64,000 nucleotides of DNA from Microbacterium sp. MYb66 (GCF_002979435.1 NZ_PCOV01000005.1:1-64000), one strand, 5' to 3'; shown: positions 51,976-60,089, numbered from the stretch's first letter. Program-made: numbers and translations. The notes: generated by a model not told the origin, from the sequence alone.

Positions 51976-53049
51976 TCAGTCGATCACGCAGGATGCCGCG
52001 GCACGCAGGTGGCTCACGGCGTCACGCACGACGCGGTCGACGAGCTCCTCGCAGCTGGGCAGATCGTCGATCATGCCGACCACCTGACCGGCCGCGAGCA
52101 TCCCGGCGTGGGTGTCTCCGTCGACGAGGCCGGCCTTGAGCAGCATGGGCGTGTTCGCGGCGAGGGTCATCTGCGCCCACGAGCGTCCGGTGGCCTTCTT
52201 CATCGAGACGGCGTCCTTCACCATCTGCGGCCAGCTCAGGCCGGAGATCTTCTTGAACTGGAGTGAGCGTCGCAGCGTCGGCCCGAGCCGGGTGAGTCCG
52301 TTGCCGCCCTCGAGCCCCTCGACGAACTCGGTGCGCAGCAGCCGGTGCGGCATCCCGTCGGCCTTGGTGGTGACCACCGTGCCGTCCAGGCCGAAGCCGA
52401 GGTACCGCTGCTTGATCGCCTCGGGGACGGAGCTGTCGCTCGTGAGCAGGAACCGCGTGCCCATGCCCACCCCCGCGGCTCCGTAGGCGAGGGCGGCGGC
52501 GAGGCCGCGGCCGTCATGGAATCCGCCGGCCGCGATCACCGGGATGTCGACCGCCGCGACCACGGAGGGCAGCAGGATCGAGGTCGGCACGGCGCCGGTG
52601 TGACCGCCGCCCTCGCCGCCCTGCACCATCACGGCATCCGCGCCCCACGCCGCGACCTTCTCCGCGTGACGGACGGCGCCGATCGAGGGGATCACGACCA
52701 CGCCGTTGTCCTTGAGCCGTTCGATGAGCTCGCGGCGGGGAGCGAGGGCGAAGCTCGCGACCTTGACCCCGTGCCGGATCAGCAGCTCGACGCGCTCGGC
52801 GGCGTCGCCGGCATCCGCCCGCAGGTTCACGCCGAACGGTCGGTCGGTGCGCTCAGCGACCTCGATGATCTGCCGCTCGAGCTCGTCGTGCGTCATGGTC
52901 GCCGACGCCAGGATGCCGAGGGCGCCGGCCTCGGCCGTGGCGGAGACCAGACGGGCCCCGGCGACCCACCCCATGCCGGTCTGCACGATCGGGTGGTCGA
53001 CGCCGGTGAGCCGCGTCAGCGGTGTGGCGAGTTGCGGGGGAGTGGTCAT
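51976..53049 (-). CDS. ipdC: IpdC-like flavin enzyme (nitronate monooxygenase fold)
   Basis: 357 residues, FMN TIM barrel of the 2-nitropropane dioxygenase/nitronate monooxygenase family. HPIVQTGMGWVAGARLVSATAEAGALG (about 19-45), VNLRADAGD, MVQGGEGGGHTG (about 141-152), PVIAAGGFHDGRGLAAALAYGAAGVGMGTRFL (about 170-200) form the flavin site. In steroid degraders IpdC acts as a CoA-ester dehydrogenase that introduces a ring double bond to give HIEC-CoA, the EchA20 substrate. Here it is the last gene of echA20-ipdA2-ipdB2-ipdC, exactly that context. Confidence 0.88.
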   Translation of the reverse strand: MTTPPQLATPLTRLTGVDHPIVQTGMGWVAGARLVSATAEAGALGILASATMTHDELERQIIEVAERTDRPFGVNLRADAGDAAERVELLIRHGVKVASFALAPRRELIERLKDNGVVVIPSIGAVRHAEKVAAWGADAVMVQGGEGGGHTGAVPTSILLPSVVAAVDIPVIAAGGFHDGRGLAAALAYGAAGVGMGTRFLLTSDSSVPEAIKQRYLGFGLDGTVVTTKADGMPHRLLRTEFVEGLEGGNGLTRLGPTLRRSLQFKKISGLSWPQMVKDAVSMKKATGRSWAQMTLAANTPMLLKAGLVDGDTHAGMLAAGQVVGMIDDLPSCEELVDRVVRDAVSHLRAAASCVID

Positions 53050-53798
53050 GATGCGGTCACCTCTCGGTCGCGGAGTCCGCGGGGGTCCAGGCGCTCGCGC
53101 ACGAGGCGGAGCTCTTCGTCGGTGGGCAGCCGGGTCTCGGAGACGTCGGCGGAGATGTGCAGGGGGAAGCCGGTGGCCTCGATCACGCGGGCCAGCGGGA
53201 CGCCGGGATGGAGGCTCGCGAGCGCGACCGTGCCGTCCGGTCCGGTGAAGTCGAGCACGGCGAGGTCGGTCACGATTCGGCGCAGGTCCTGGAAGCGATC
53301 CGCGCCGGTCTCCCGCGCCCGCGCCGGTCCGAGCCCCGTCACGATGTCGACCTGCTTCACGAAGACGCGCGGGCTGTGCCGGGCGATCCAGTAACTGGTG
53401 GCGTGATTGACGGTGTTCGTCGCCGCCGCGCGGGCGCCGAGCAGCTGCCGGGTGGGGCGGTCGCGGTCGCCGATGGCCGAGAGGTTCTGGTTCCCGTGCC
53501 GGTCGATCTGGGCCGCGCCCATGACGACGTGCCGACGGCCGCGGGCGATCAGCTCGAACAGACGTGCATAGGGGAACGGCGCTTCGGGCTCGCGGAAGGG
53601 CTCGTCCACGGCCGGGGTGTCGGCGTACAGCGTCGCCTCGCCGTCGCTGAGCAGCAGCTCGGGTGCGTGCGTCAGTCGCGCGAGCCGAGCGCCGATGGTC
53701 GGCACGATTCCCACCGTGCTCGCGAGGATCGCGCCTGCCCCGCGGAACAGGTCGCTGCAGGCGACGGCGGCGATCTCGGCACGGGTGGCGGTCATCAT
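53046..53798 (-). CDS. ipdB: IpdB-like CoA-transferase-family subunit, copy 2
   Basis: 250 residues. ELLLSDGEATLYADTPAVDEP (about 46-66), GRRHVVMGAAQIDRHGNQNLSAIG (about 90-113), NTVNHATSYWIARHSPRVFVKQVDIVTGLG, and a C-terminal RLPTDEELRLVRERLDPRGLRDREV. It lacks the N-terminal extension of copy 1, and several segments are closer to mycobacterial IpdB than copy 1 is. ATG 53798 gives the ATGA overlap with ipdA2; ATG 53795 is an alternative. Encoded with ipdC and echA20. Confidence 0.86.
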   Translation of the reverse strand: MMTATRAEIAAVACSDLFRGAGAILASTVGIVPTIGARLARLTHAPELLLSDGEATLYADTPAVDEPFREPEAPFPYARLFELIARGRRHVVMGAAQIDRHGNQNLSAIGDRDRPTRQLLGARAAATNTVNHATSYWIARHSPRVFVKQVDIVTGLGPARARETGADRFQDLRRIVTDLAVLDFTGPDGTVALASLHPGVPLARVIEATGFPLHISADVSETRLPTDEELRLVRERLDPRGLRDREVTAS

Positions 53799-54658
53799 GC
53801 CGCCTCCGCGTGGAAGGCGGCCACGGCCGCGCGGTAGGCGTCGTCGTCGACGTCGACGAACCGGGCGCGGAAGTCGGCCCAGGCCGCGGGCGTCGCGGCG
53901 GCCTCGACGTAGGCCCTCTGCAGCCGCTCGTCGCGGGAGGCCTGCGGAGGGTGCGCCGTGAACCCCGCTCCGCCCGGCGACGCCACGACGAGGTCGACGA
54001 GCGTGCGGTCGAGGACGGATGCCGTGGGCCCGGCATCCGCGAGCAGATCGGCGGTGTCCACCACGGCCTCCACGCTCACGACGGTACGGGCGGCCGCCCC
54101 CGCGAACAGGTCGTCGAAGAAGAGGTCGGGTCCGAGGCACACCGCTGTGCCGGCGGCGTCCGCACGGTCGAGGTGCAGCAGCGCGAGGTCGAGGGGCACC
54201 GCGGGCATCGCGACCAGCACTTCCGCATCGGCGTAGGGGGAGGTGATCGTGCGGATGTCGGGGTTGCGGGTCACGGCGTCGGAGCCTGCCCCCGAGCGGG
54301 TGACCTCGAACGGCAGACGGCGTGCGGCGGCGCGGAGACCCGCGACCAGCATCCCCTCGTCGTACTCGACGCTGCGCATCGTGCCGGACCGGCGGGCCGC
54401 GGCGAAGTGCGGGTCGATCGCGATGGTGTCGAGCGACACGAAGCCGTGCACGACCTCGGCCGCCTGCCCGGTGGCGCACAGGATGCCGACGTCGGGCCCG
54501 CCGAAGCTGACGATGCGCAGATCGCGGGCGCCGGACTGCACGACCTGGCGGACGAGGGCCATCGGCTTGCGACGAGAGCCCCACCCGCCGATCCCGATCG
54601 TCATGCCGTCGTGGATCAGCGGCGCGACCTCCGCGGCAGAGGCGGCCGCGACACTCAT
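53795..54658 (-). CDS. ipdA: IpdA-like CoA-transferase-family subunit, copy 2
   Basis: 287 residues. It shares DGMTIGIGGWGSRRKPMALVR, FGGPDVGIL, HGFVSLDTIAIDPHF, VEYDEGMLVAGLRAA and FFDDLFAGAAARTVVS with copy 1, but the C-terminal third differs (SPGGAGFTAHPPQASRDERLQRAY in place of the GAHFTTxAPDY stretch). The DEGM Glu is kept. The two pairs may open different rings or differently substituted rings. Coupled to echA20 and ipdB2 by 4-nt overlaps. Confidence 0.86.
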   Translation of the reverse strand: MSVAAASAAEVAPLIHDGMTIGIGGWGSRRKPMALVRQVVQSGARDLRIVSFGGPDVGILCATGQAAEVVHGFVSLDTIAIDPHFAAARRSGTMRSVEYDEGMLVAGLRAAARRLPFEVTRSGAGSDAVTRNPDIRTITSPYADAEVLVAMPAVPLDLALLHLDRADAAGTAVCLGPDLFFDDLFAGAAARTVVSVEAVVDTADLLADAGPTASVLDRTLVDLVVASPGGAGFTAHPPQASRDERLQRAYVEAAATPAAWADFRARFVDVDDDAYRAAVAAFHAEAA

Positions 54659-55413
54659 GTCGAGAGGTTCTCGCCGGTCGCGACGAAGGCGTCGCGGTGC
54701 TGGTCCGCCACTCCGGCGAGGTTGAGCTCGAACGTGAAGCCCTGCTCGAACCGATAGCTGCGGTTGACGTCGATCGGGTCGATGCCGTTCAGCGCCTCCT
54801 TGGCCGCACGGATGACGCGCGGGTCCTTCGCGGCGATCTCCTCGGCGATCGCGAGCGCGGCGTCGTCGAGCTCGGCGCGCGGCACGACGGCGGTCACCGA
54901 GCCGAACTCCTCCAGCCGCTGGGCGGTGACGGTGCGACTCGTGTAGTACATCGAGCGCAGCATGTGCTGCGGCACCAGGCGCGACAGGTGGGTGGCGGCG
55001 CCGAGGGCGCCGCGATCGACCTCGGGCACGCCGAAGGTCGCATCGTCGGAGGCGACGATCACATCGCTGTTGCCGACGAGGCCCACGCCGCCGCCGAGGC
55101 AGAATCCGTTCACGGCGGCGATCACGGGGACCGCGCACTCGTAGATGGCCTTGAACGCCTCGTAGCATCCGCGGTTCGCGCCGAGGATGCCGGAGAAGCC
55201 CTCGATCCGCTGCATCTCCTTGATGTCGACGCCCGCGTTGAAGCCCCGGCCCTCTGCCCGCAGGATCACGACGCGTGTCGCGGCATCGGCGGTGGCCTCG
55301 CGCATCGCGGCGGCGACGTCGAACCACCCGGCGACGGGCAGGGCGTTCACCGGCGGGTAGTCCATCGTGACGGTGCGGACACCGGAAGGATGCAGGGTGG
55401 AAGTGATCGTCAT
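54655..55413 (-). CDS. echA20: EchA20-like ring hydrolase (crotonase fold)
   Basis: 252 residues. Crotonase fold with oxyanion segment GRGFNAGVDIKEMQRIEGF (about 56-74) and GFCLGGGVGLVGNSDVIVAS. The first catalytic Glu of hydratases is Gly, while the second (FGVPEVDRG) is kept. EchA20 in mycobacteria hydrolyses ring D of HIEC-CoA by C-C bond cleavage. The linkage to ipdA-ipdB-ipdC reproduces the known neighbourhood. First gene of a four-gene operon with operator K just upstream. Confidence 0.9.
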   Translation of the reverse strand: MTITSTLHPSGVRTVTMDYPPVNALPVAGWFDVAAAMREATADAATRVVILRAEGRGFNAGVDIKEMQRIEGFSGILGANRGCYEAFKAIYECAVPVIAAVNGFCLGGGVGLVGNSDVIVASDDATFGVPEVDRGALGAATHLSRLVPQHMLRSMYYTSRTVTAQRLEEFGSVTAVVPRAELDDAALAIAEEIAAKDPRVIRAAKEALNGIDPIDVNRSYRFEQGFTFELNLAGVADQHRDAFVATGENLST

Positions 55414-55423
55414 CGGACACCTA

Positions 55424-55437
55424 ACCTAACGTTTGCT
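55424..55437. promoter_or_regulatory. KstR2-type operator K (weak)
   Basis: ACCTAACGTTTGCT, 7 of 10 positions; the weakest copy, 11 bp from the echA20 start. First of three copies within 85 bp. Confidence 0.5.
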
Positions 55438-55448
55438 CAAGGCACCCT

Positions 55449-55462
55449 AGCACTTGCTTGGT
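55449..55462. promoter_or_regulatory. KstR2-type operator L
   Basis: AGCACTTGCTTGGT, 8 of 10 positions, part of the larger CTAGCACTTGCTTGGTTTGG. Middle of the divergent echA20/SDR promoter region. Confidence 0.65.
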
Positions 55463-55494
55463 TTGGGTCGTAACCCCTTTCGGGCATTTGCCCT

Positions 55495-55508
55495 AGCAAT
55501 TGCTTGGT
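55495..55508. promoter_or_regulatory. KstR2-type operator M
   Basis: AGCAATTGCTTGGT, 9 of 10 positions; the wider CTAGCAATTGCTTG is nearly a perfect palindrome. TAGGAT at 55512 is a likely -10 for the rightward SDR-MaoC operon, giving a leader of about 80 nt. Confidence 0.78.
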
Positions 55509-55603
55509 TGGTAGGATCGTGCGCATCCGTCATCGCGACCGCAGACCGTCGCGCCGCCGGTGCCGTCTCGACAGCCGGCCCAGTCTCAAAGGAGAGTCGA
55601 CCC

Positions 55604-56506
55604 ATGGCAGGAATCCTCGAAGGCCGCGTCGCGATCGTGACCGGGGCCGGTCGCGGTCTCGGACGCGAGCACGCGCTCGAACTCGCCCGGCAGGGAGCCG
55701 CGGTCGTCGTCAACGACCTCGGCACGACGCTCGACGGGGCGGGGGTGTCGGTCGGTCCCGCGCAGGAGGTCGTCGACATCATCCGTGCGGCAGGCGGTGA
55801 AGCCGTCGCCAACGGGGCGGACATCGCCGACTTCGGGCAGGCCGCCGAGCTCGTCGACCAGGCCGTCTCGACGTTCGGCCGCCTCGACATCCTCGTCAAC
55901 AATGCGGGCTTCGTGCGCGACCGGATGCTCGTCAACGCCGGCGAGGACGAGTGGGATGCCGTCATCCGCGTGCACCTCAAAGGCCACTTCGCCCCGCTCC
56001 GCCACGCGAGCGCCCACTGGCGCGCCGAGGCGAAGGAGGGCAGGCAGCCCCTGGCCCGCGTGATCAACACCTCGTCGGGCGCAGGGCTCCAGGGCAGCAT
56101 CGGGCAGGCGGCGTACTCGGCGGCGAAGGGCGGCATCGCCTCTCTGACACTGGTGGCCGCGGCCGAGCTCGGGCGCTACGGCGTCGCGGTCAACGCGATC
56201 GCCCCGTCCGCGCGCACCCGGATGACCGAGGGACCCTTCGCCGACGCGATGGCGGCCCCGGAGGACGGCTTCGACCGGATGGATCCCGCGAACGTGTCGC
56301 CGGTGGTGGCGTGGCTCGCGAGTGCGGATTGCAGCATCACCGGGCGCGTGATCGAGGTCGAGGGCGGGCGCATCTGCCTGGAGGAGGGCTGGCGGCACGG
56401 CGCGGTCCGCGAGCTCGATCGCCGGTGGTCGGCCGCGGAGGTCGGCGATGCCGTGCGCGCGCTGGTGACCGAGGGCGCCGCCCCCGAGCCGGTGTACGGC
56501 GCATGA
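55604..56506 (+). CDS. Short-chain dehydrogenase, MFE-2/Rv3548c-like
   Basis: 300 residues. The frame is open 150 nt further upstream, but ATG 55604 follows AAAGGAGAG. VTGAGRGLGREHALELAR (about 12-29), VVNDLGTTLDGAG (about 38-50), NNAGFVRDRMLVN (about 100) and S/Y/K (NTSSGAGLQGS, YSAAKGG) match the dehydrogenase domain of multifunctional enzyme type 2. With the MaoC hydratase next to it, the pair would supply the hydration and dehydrogenation steps of a beta-oxidation round. Overlaps maoC by 4 nt. Confidence 0.88.
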   Translation: MAGILEGRVAIVTGAGRGLGREHALELARQGAAVVVNDLGTTLDGAGVSVGPAQEVVDIIRAAGGEAVANGADIADFGQAAELVDQAVSTFGRLDILVNNAGFVRDRMLVNAGEDEWDAVIRVHLKGHFAPLRHASAHWRAEAKEGRQPLARVINTSSGAGLQGSIGQAAYSAAKGGIASLTLVAAAELGRYGVAVNAIAPSARTRMTEGPFADAMAAPEDGFDRMDPANVSPVVAWLASADCSITGRVIEVEGGRICLEEGWRHGAVRELDRRWSAAEVGDAVRALVTEGAAPEPVYGA

Positions 56507-57285
56507 GCGCGGCGGACTGGGCGGGCCGCGACCTCGGCGAGCGGACGGTCGGCTATGACGAGAAGGATGCGATCCTCTACGCGCTCGCGGTGGGAGCTGC
56601 GGCCACCGACCTCGACCTCGTCTTCGAGGACCGGCTGCGGGTGCTGCCGACGTTCGGTCTCACGCTCGCGCAGTGGGCGCCCGACGTACTCGCCGCCGCC
56701 GGGGCCTTCGACGACCGCGCCGTGCACGGCTCGCAGACCCTCGAGGTGCACCGGCCACTGCCGCGCGCCGGCGAACTGCACCTCTCGGCTCGGGTGGGGG
56801 ACGTCTGGGACAAGGGCTCCGCGGCGATCTTCGACGTGATCGTCGAGTGCGCCGAGTTCACCGCGACCTGGTCGCTGTTCGCCCCGGGCGTCGGCGGCTT
56901 CGGCGGAGAGCGCGGGCCTGCACGCCCGGCATCCGAGGAGCGGCCGGAGGGCACGAGGTCCGTGGTGCGGACCTTCCCGACCCAGGCGGCGCTGTACCGG
57001 CTGACCGGCGACCGCCACCACATCCACATCGACCCCGCGGCATCCGCCCGGATCGGGCAGCCGATACCCATCCTGCAGGGGCTGTGCACGCTCGCTGCGA
57101 CCACGCTCGTGCTCGCGGCGGAGGAGGGGGCGCATCCGGCCGACCTGACCGCGCTGCAGGGGCGCTTCAGCGGACCCGTGGTCCCGGGCGACGCGCTCGA
57201 GGTCGAGTCCTGGCCGGACGGCGCGTTCGAGCTACGCCGAGACGGGGCTTCCGTGATCTCCGACGGCCGGGCGGTGTTCGCATGA
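56503..57285 (+). CDS. MaoC-family enoyl-CoA hydratase (double hotdog)
   Basis: 260 residues. The C-terminal hotdog has the hydratase-2 motif YRLTGDRHHIHIDPAAS (about 165-181) with catalytic Asp and His; the N-terminal hotdog is degenerate and shapes the acyl pocket (QTLEVHRPLPRAGELHLSARV). This architecture is shared by steroid side-chain/ring hydratases and the MFE-2 hydratase. It is coupled on both sides by 4-nt overlaps, to the SDR upstream and the epimerase-like gene downstream. Confidence 0.88.
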   Translation: MSAADWAGRDLGERTVGYDEKDAILYALAVGAAATDLDLVFEDRLRVLPTFGLTLAQWAPDVLAAAGAFDDRAVHGSQTLEVHRPLPRAGELHLSARVGDVWDKGSAAIFDVIVECAEFTATWSLFAPGVGGFGGERGPARPASEERPEGTRSVVRTFPTQAALYRLTGDRHHIHIDPAASARIGQPIPILQGLCTLAATTLVLAAEEGAHPADLTALQGRFSGPVVPGDALEVESWPDGAFELRRDGASVISDGRAVFA

Positions 57286-58199
57286 GCCGGGTGCTCGTGG
57301 TCGGCGCCACCGGCATGATCGGCAGCCATGTCGCGGTCGATCTCGCCGCGCGCGGGGACGAGGTCACCGTGATGGCTCGCCGTGATCCGTCCGACCGTGA
57401 CCCGCGTGCGGTGACTGGGATGCCGCGGCTCCGGGGCGACTACACCGACGCCGGGGCCTCGCCGCAGGCGCTGGAGGGCTTCGACGCGATCGTGTTCGCG
57501 GCCGGCAACGACATCCGTCATGTGCCGGCCGATCAGGAGGATGACACGTTCTGGGAGCGCACGCAGAGCGCAGGCGTGCCGCGGTTCGCCGCCCTGGCCA
57601 AAGCCGCCGGGGTCGGTCGATTCGTGCAGATCGGCAGCTATTACCACCAGCTGCACCCGGAGTGGGCCGAGCGCATCCCGTACGTGGCCGCGCGGCGCGA
57701 CGCCGACGATCGCACCCGCGCCCTGAGCGACGACGGGTTCGCGGCGATGACCCTGAACCCGCCGTCGATCGTCGGCGCCGACGAGCGCGGGGTGCGCCGC
57801 TTCGCCCGCATGATCGCGTGGACGCGCGGCGAGCTCGACGAACCCGAACTGTTCGCCCCTCCCGGCGGCACGAACTACATGTCGGTGCGCTCGCTCTCGC
57901 AGGCGGTGCAGGGAGCGCTCGATGCCGGACAGGGCGGTCGCGCCTATCTCGTCGGCGACCGCAACCTCACCTATCGCGACTACTTCCAGCTGCTGGCGGA
58001 TGCCGCGGGGAGCGCGAACGTGATCGAGGAGCGTGACGAGGAGCATCCGTTCCAGCCCGATCGCTTCATCGTGCAGGGGCGCGGCGCGGTGATCGCCTAC
58101 GAGCCCGACCCGGCGGAGACGGCGCTGCTCGGCTATGCGCGCGACGACGTGGAGCGCGCGCTCGCCGAGATCGTCATCGCGGCGGACGCTCTGCGCTGA
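57282..58199 (+). CDS. Atypical/extended SDR, NAD-dependent epimerase-like
   Basis: 305 residues. Rossmann start VLVVGATGMIGSHVAVDLAARG (about 4-25), FAAGNDIRHVP, IGSYYHQ, and a C-terminal substrate part with YMSVRSLSQAVQGAL. It lacks a clear YxxxK (YVAARRDAD follows), so it may be an NmrA/epimerase-type protein acting on a CoA ester or serving as a reductase; the function is unknown. Third gene of the SDR-MaoC operon. Its last 26 nt overlap the convergent coaE, marking the right end of the catabolic block. Confidence 0.8.
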   Translation: MSRVLVVGATGMIGSHVAVDLAARGDEVTVMARRDPSDRDPRAVTGMPRLRGDYTDAGASPQALEGFDAIVFAAGNDIRHVPADQEDDTFWERTQSAGVPRFAALAKAAGVGRFVQIGSYYHQLHPEWAERIPYVAARRDADDRTRALSDDGFAAMTLNPPSIVGADERGVRRFARMIAWTRGELDEPELFAPPGGTNYMSVRSLSQAVQGALDAGQGGRAYLVGDRNLTYRDYFQLLADAAGSANVIEERDEEHPFQPDRFIVQGRGAVIAYEPDPAETALLGYARDDVERALAEIVIAADALR

Positions 58200-58806
58200 G
58201 TCGCGCCCACAGGGCGGCGGTCTCCTGCAGGGTCTTGTCGAGGGTGCCGTCGGTGCGCAGCACGACATCCGCGATCGCGAGGCGGTCCGCCTCCTCGCCC
58301 TGTGCGCGGAGGCGGCGCTCCGCTTCGGAGGCATCGTGTCCCCGCTCGTCCTGCAGCCTCTGCATCCGCACCGGCTCCGCCGCCTCCACCGTCACGACGA
58401 GGTCGTAGACCCAGGGCAACGGCGCGGTGGTGCGGCTCAGCAACGGGATCTCGTGGACCACGACGCCCGGTGCGCGTCGCGCCTCCGCGATCCGTCGTGC
58501 GACCTCGTCGAGGATGGCGGGCCGCAGCAGGGCGTTGTACCGGCGCAGGAGCTCCGGGTCGCCGAAGATGCGGGCGGCCACCTCGGCGCGGTCGAGCGTG
58601 CCGTCGGGAGCGAGCACGTCCGCGCCCAGGAGTGCGGAGATGCGGGGGAGCAGAGCGGCTCCGCCCGGGGTCGCGGGGTCGACCACCTCGCGCGCGGCGG
58701 CATCCCCGTCGACGATGCGCGCGCCGTGGGAGGCGAGTGCGCGCGCCACCGTGCTCTTACCCGCGGCGATGCCGCCGGTGAGTCCGACCAGGAAGGAGGC
58801 GCTCAT
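58174..58806 (-). CDS. coaE: Dephospho-CoA kinase
   Basis: 210 residues, phosphorylates the 3'-OH of dephospho-CoA in the last step of CoA synthesis. P-loop LTGGIAAGKSTVARAL (about 9-24), [12 protein letters not shown] (about 32-43), HEIPLLSR (about 116) and the lid QRLQDERGHDASEAERRL are all there. A housekeeping gene; its 3' end overlaps the catabolic block by 26 nt. Confidence 0.95.
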   Translation of the reverse strand: MSASFLVGLTGGIAAGKSTVARALASHGARIVDGDAAAREVVDPATPGGAALLPRISALLGADVLAPDGTLDRAEVAARIFGDPELLRRYNALLRPAILDEVARRIAEARRAPGVVVHEIPLLSRTTAPLPWVYDLVVTVEAAEPVRMQRLQDERGHDASEAERRLRAQGEEADRLAIADVVLRTDGTLDKTLQETAALWARLSAERPPR

Positions 58807-58844
58807 GCCCTGCTCCGGTCAGGTGCGCAGCGCCCGCGACCCGG

Positions 58845-59354
58845 TCAGGCGCGGACGAAGCGGACTTCGGTCAGCGTCTCGCCGAGGAACGGCTCGGTGT
58901 GCGTCGCGCCGTCGAGAGTGAAGCCGTTGCGCGTGTAGAAGCGGTGTGCGCGGGGGTTGTCCTCGGCGACCCACAGGTACAGCGGCTCGTCCTTCTCGAC
59001 TGCCGCGTCGAACAGCTTCTGGCCGATGCCGGTGCCGTGGAGCGCGTCGAGGAGGTAGATGAAGTACAGCTCGCGGAACGCCGGGGCGTCCTTGTCGCGG
59101 GCGGGGCCGGAGCCGACGAATCCGACGATCTCGCCGTCGACGAGCGCGGCGTTCATCTTGAACTCAGGACCCTGAGCGGCCCAGTGCGTCCACAGCTCGG
59201 CCATGCGGCGGGGCGAGACCTTCTCCAGCGCCGCCTTGCTGATCAGGTGGTCGTAGGTCTCGTGCCAGCACTGGGCGTGCACGCGACCGAGGGCTTCCGC
59301 ATCCACATCACGGACCGGACGGACGATGACTTCAGGCTGGGCTTCGGCGCTCAT
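58845..59354 (-). CDS. GNAT-family N-acetyltransferase
   Basis: 169 residues from ATG 59354 (the frame is open to 59480 without a better start). VRDVDAEALGRVHAQCWHETY at the N-terminus and the acetyl-CoA loop LDALHGTGIGQKLFDAAV (about 108-125) with LWVAEDNPRAHRFYTRNGF (about 132-150) are standard GNAT. Acceptor unknown. 38 bp upstream of coaE in the same orientation. Confidence 0.88.
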   Translation of the reverse strand: MSAEAQPEVIVRPVRDVDAEALGRVHAQCWHETYDHLISKAALEKVSPRRMAELWTHWAAQGPEFKMNAALVDGEIVGFVGSGPARDKDAPAFRELYFIYLLDALHGTGIGQKLFDAAVEKDEPLYLWVAEDNPRAHRFYTRNGFTLDGATHTEPFLGETLTEVRFVRA

Positions 59355-59485
59355 GATCGTGACTCTACGCGCGGCGTCCGCGAAGGGGAAATCGAGGGGA
59401 TGTTCGATGACGCTCGCCCCACGGGCATGGAGGGTTCGCACAACGATGTTCGCGAATCGTGCACGCCTGGCTACGATCAATCCTC

Positions 59486-60046
59486 GTGAACGTGATCTGG
59501 CGGACCCTCCTGGTGATCCTCGGCGCTCGCCGCCGCGTGCGGCGGGGCAAGACCCTCGACCCGACGGCGGTGGGCAGCATCACCATCACGACGCTGCCGA
59601 CCGACCTCGACATCCTGCGCCACATGAACAACGGCCGCTACCTGTCGCTGTTCGACCTCGGGCGCTGGGACCAGCTCATCCGCACCGGGCTGTTCGATGC
59701 GATGAAGGACCGCGGCTGGTACGCGGTCGTCTCCAGCGAGACGATCACGTTCCGCAAGTCGCTGCAGCTGTGGCAGCGGTTCGAGGTGCAGTCGCGCTTC
59801 ATCGGCCATGACGAGAAGGCGCTGTTCCTCGAGCACCGTGCCGTGGTCGACGGGGAGGTCTACGCCCGGGCGATCGTGCGGGCGCGGATGCTGCGACGCA
59901 CCGGCGGCACGGTCAGCAACGAAGAGCTGTTCGCCGCGGTGGGCAAGCCCGAGGGCGTGCCGGAGATCGACGCGTGGGTGCACGACTGGGCCGCGGCATC
60001 CGCCCTCCCGCCCGTGCGCGTGAAGGCGCCGAGCGTCTGGGGCTGA
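59486..60046 (+). CDS. Acyl-CoA thioesterase-like hotdog protein (THEM6-like)
   Basis: 186 residues from GTG 59486; GTG 59459 is an alternative. TACGAT at 59472 as a -10 would make 59486 leaderless. A hydrophobic N-terminus (about 1-14) precedes a hotdog domain (LPTDLDILRHMNNGRYLSLFDLGRWDQL, about 40-67; ITFRKSLQLWQRFEVQSRFIGHDEKALFLEH). The DxxxHMNNGRY pattern is typical of thioesterase/THEM6-like proteins. Substrate unknown. Confidence 0.82.
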   Translation: MNVIWRTLLVILGARRRVRRGKTLDPTAVGSITITTLPTDLDILRHMNNGRYLSLFDLGRWDQLIRTGLFDAMKDRGWYAVVSSETITFRKSLQLWQRFEVQSRFIGHDEKALFLEHRAVVDGEVYARAIVRARMLRRTGGTVSNEELFAAVGKPEGVPEIDAWVHDWAAASALPPVRVKAPSVWG

Positions 60047-60089
60047 CCTGCTCTCCTCCCGGTGCCGCCCGGCGCGGTAGCTTAGGCGT

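Noticed and set aside
51976..53049. Nitronate monooxygenase
   Set aside because: Same fold, but the operon with echA20 and ipdAB matches the IpdC context.
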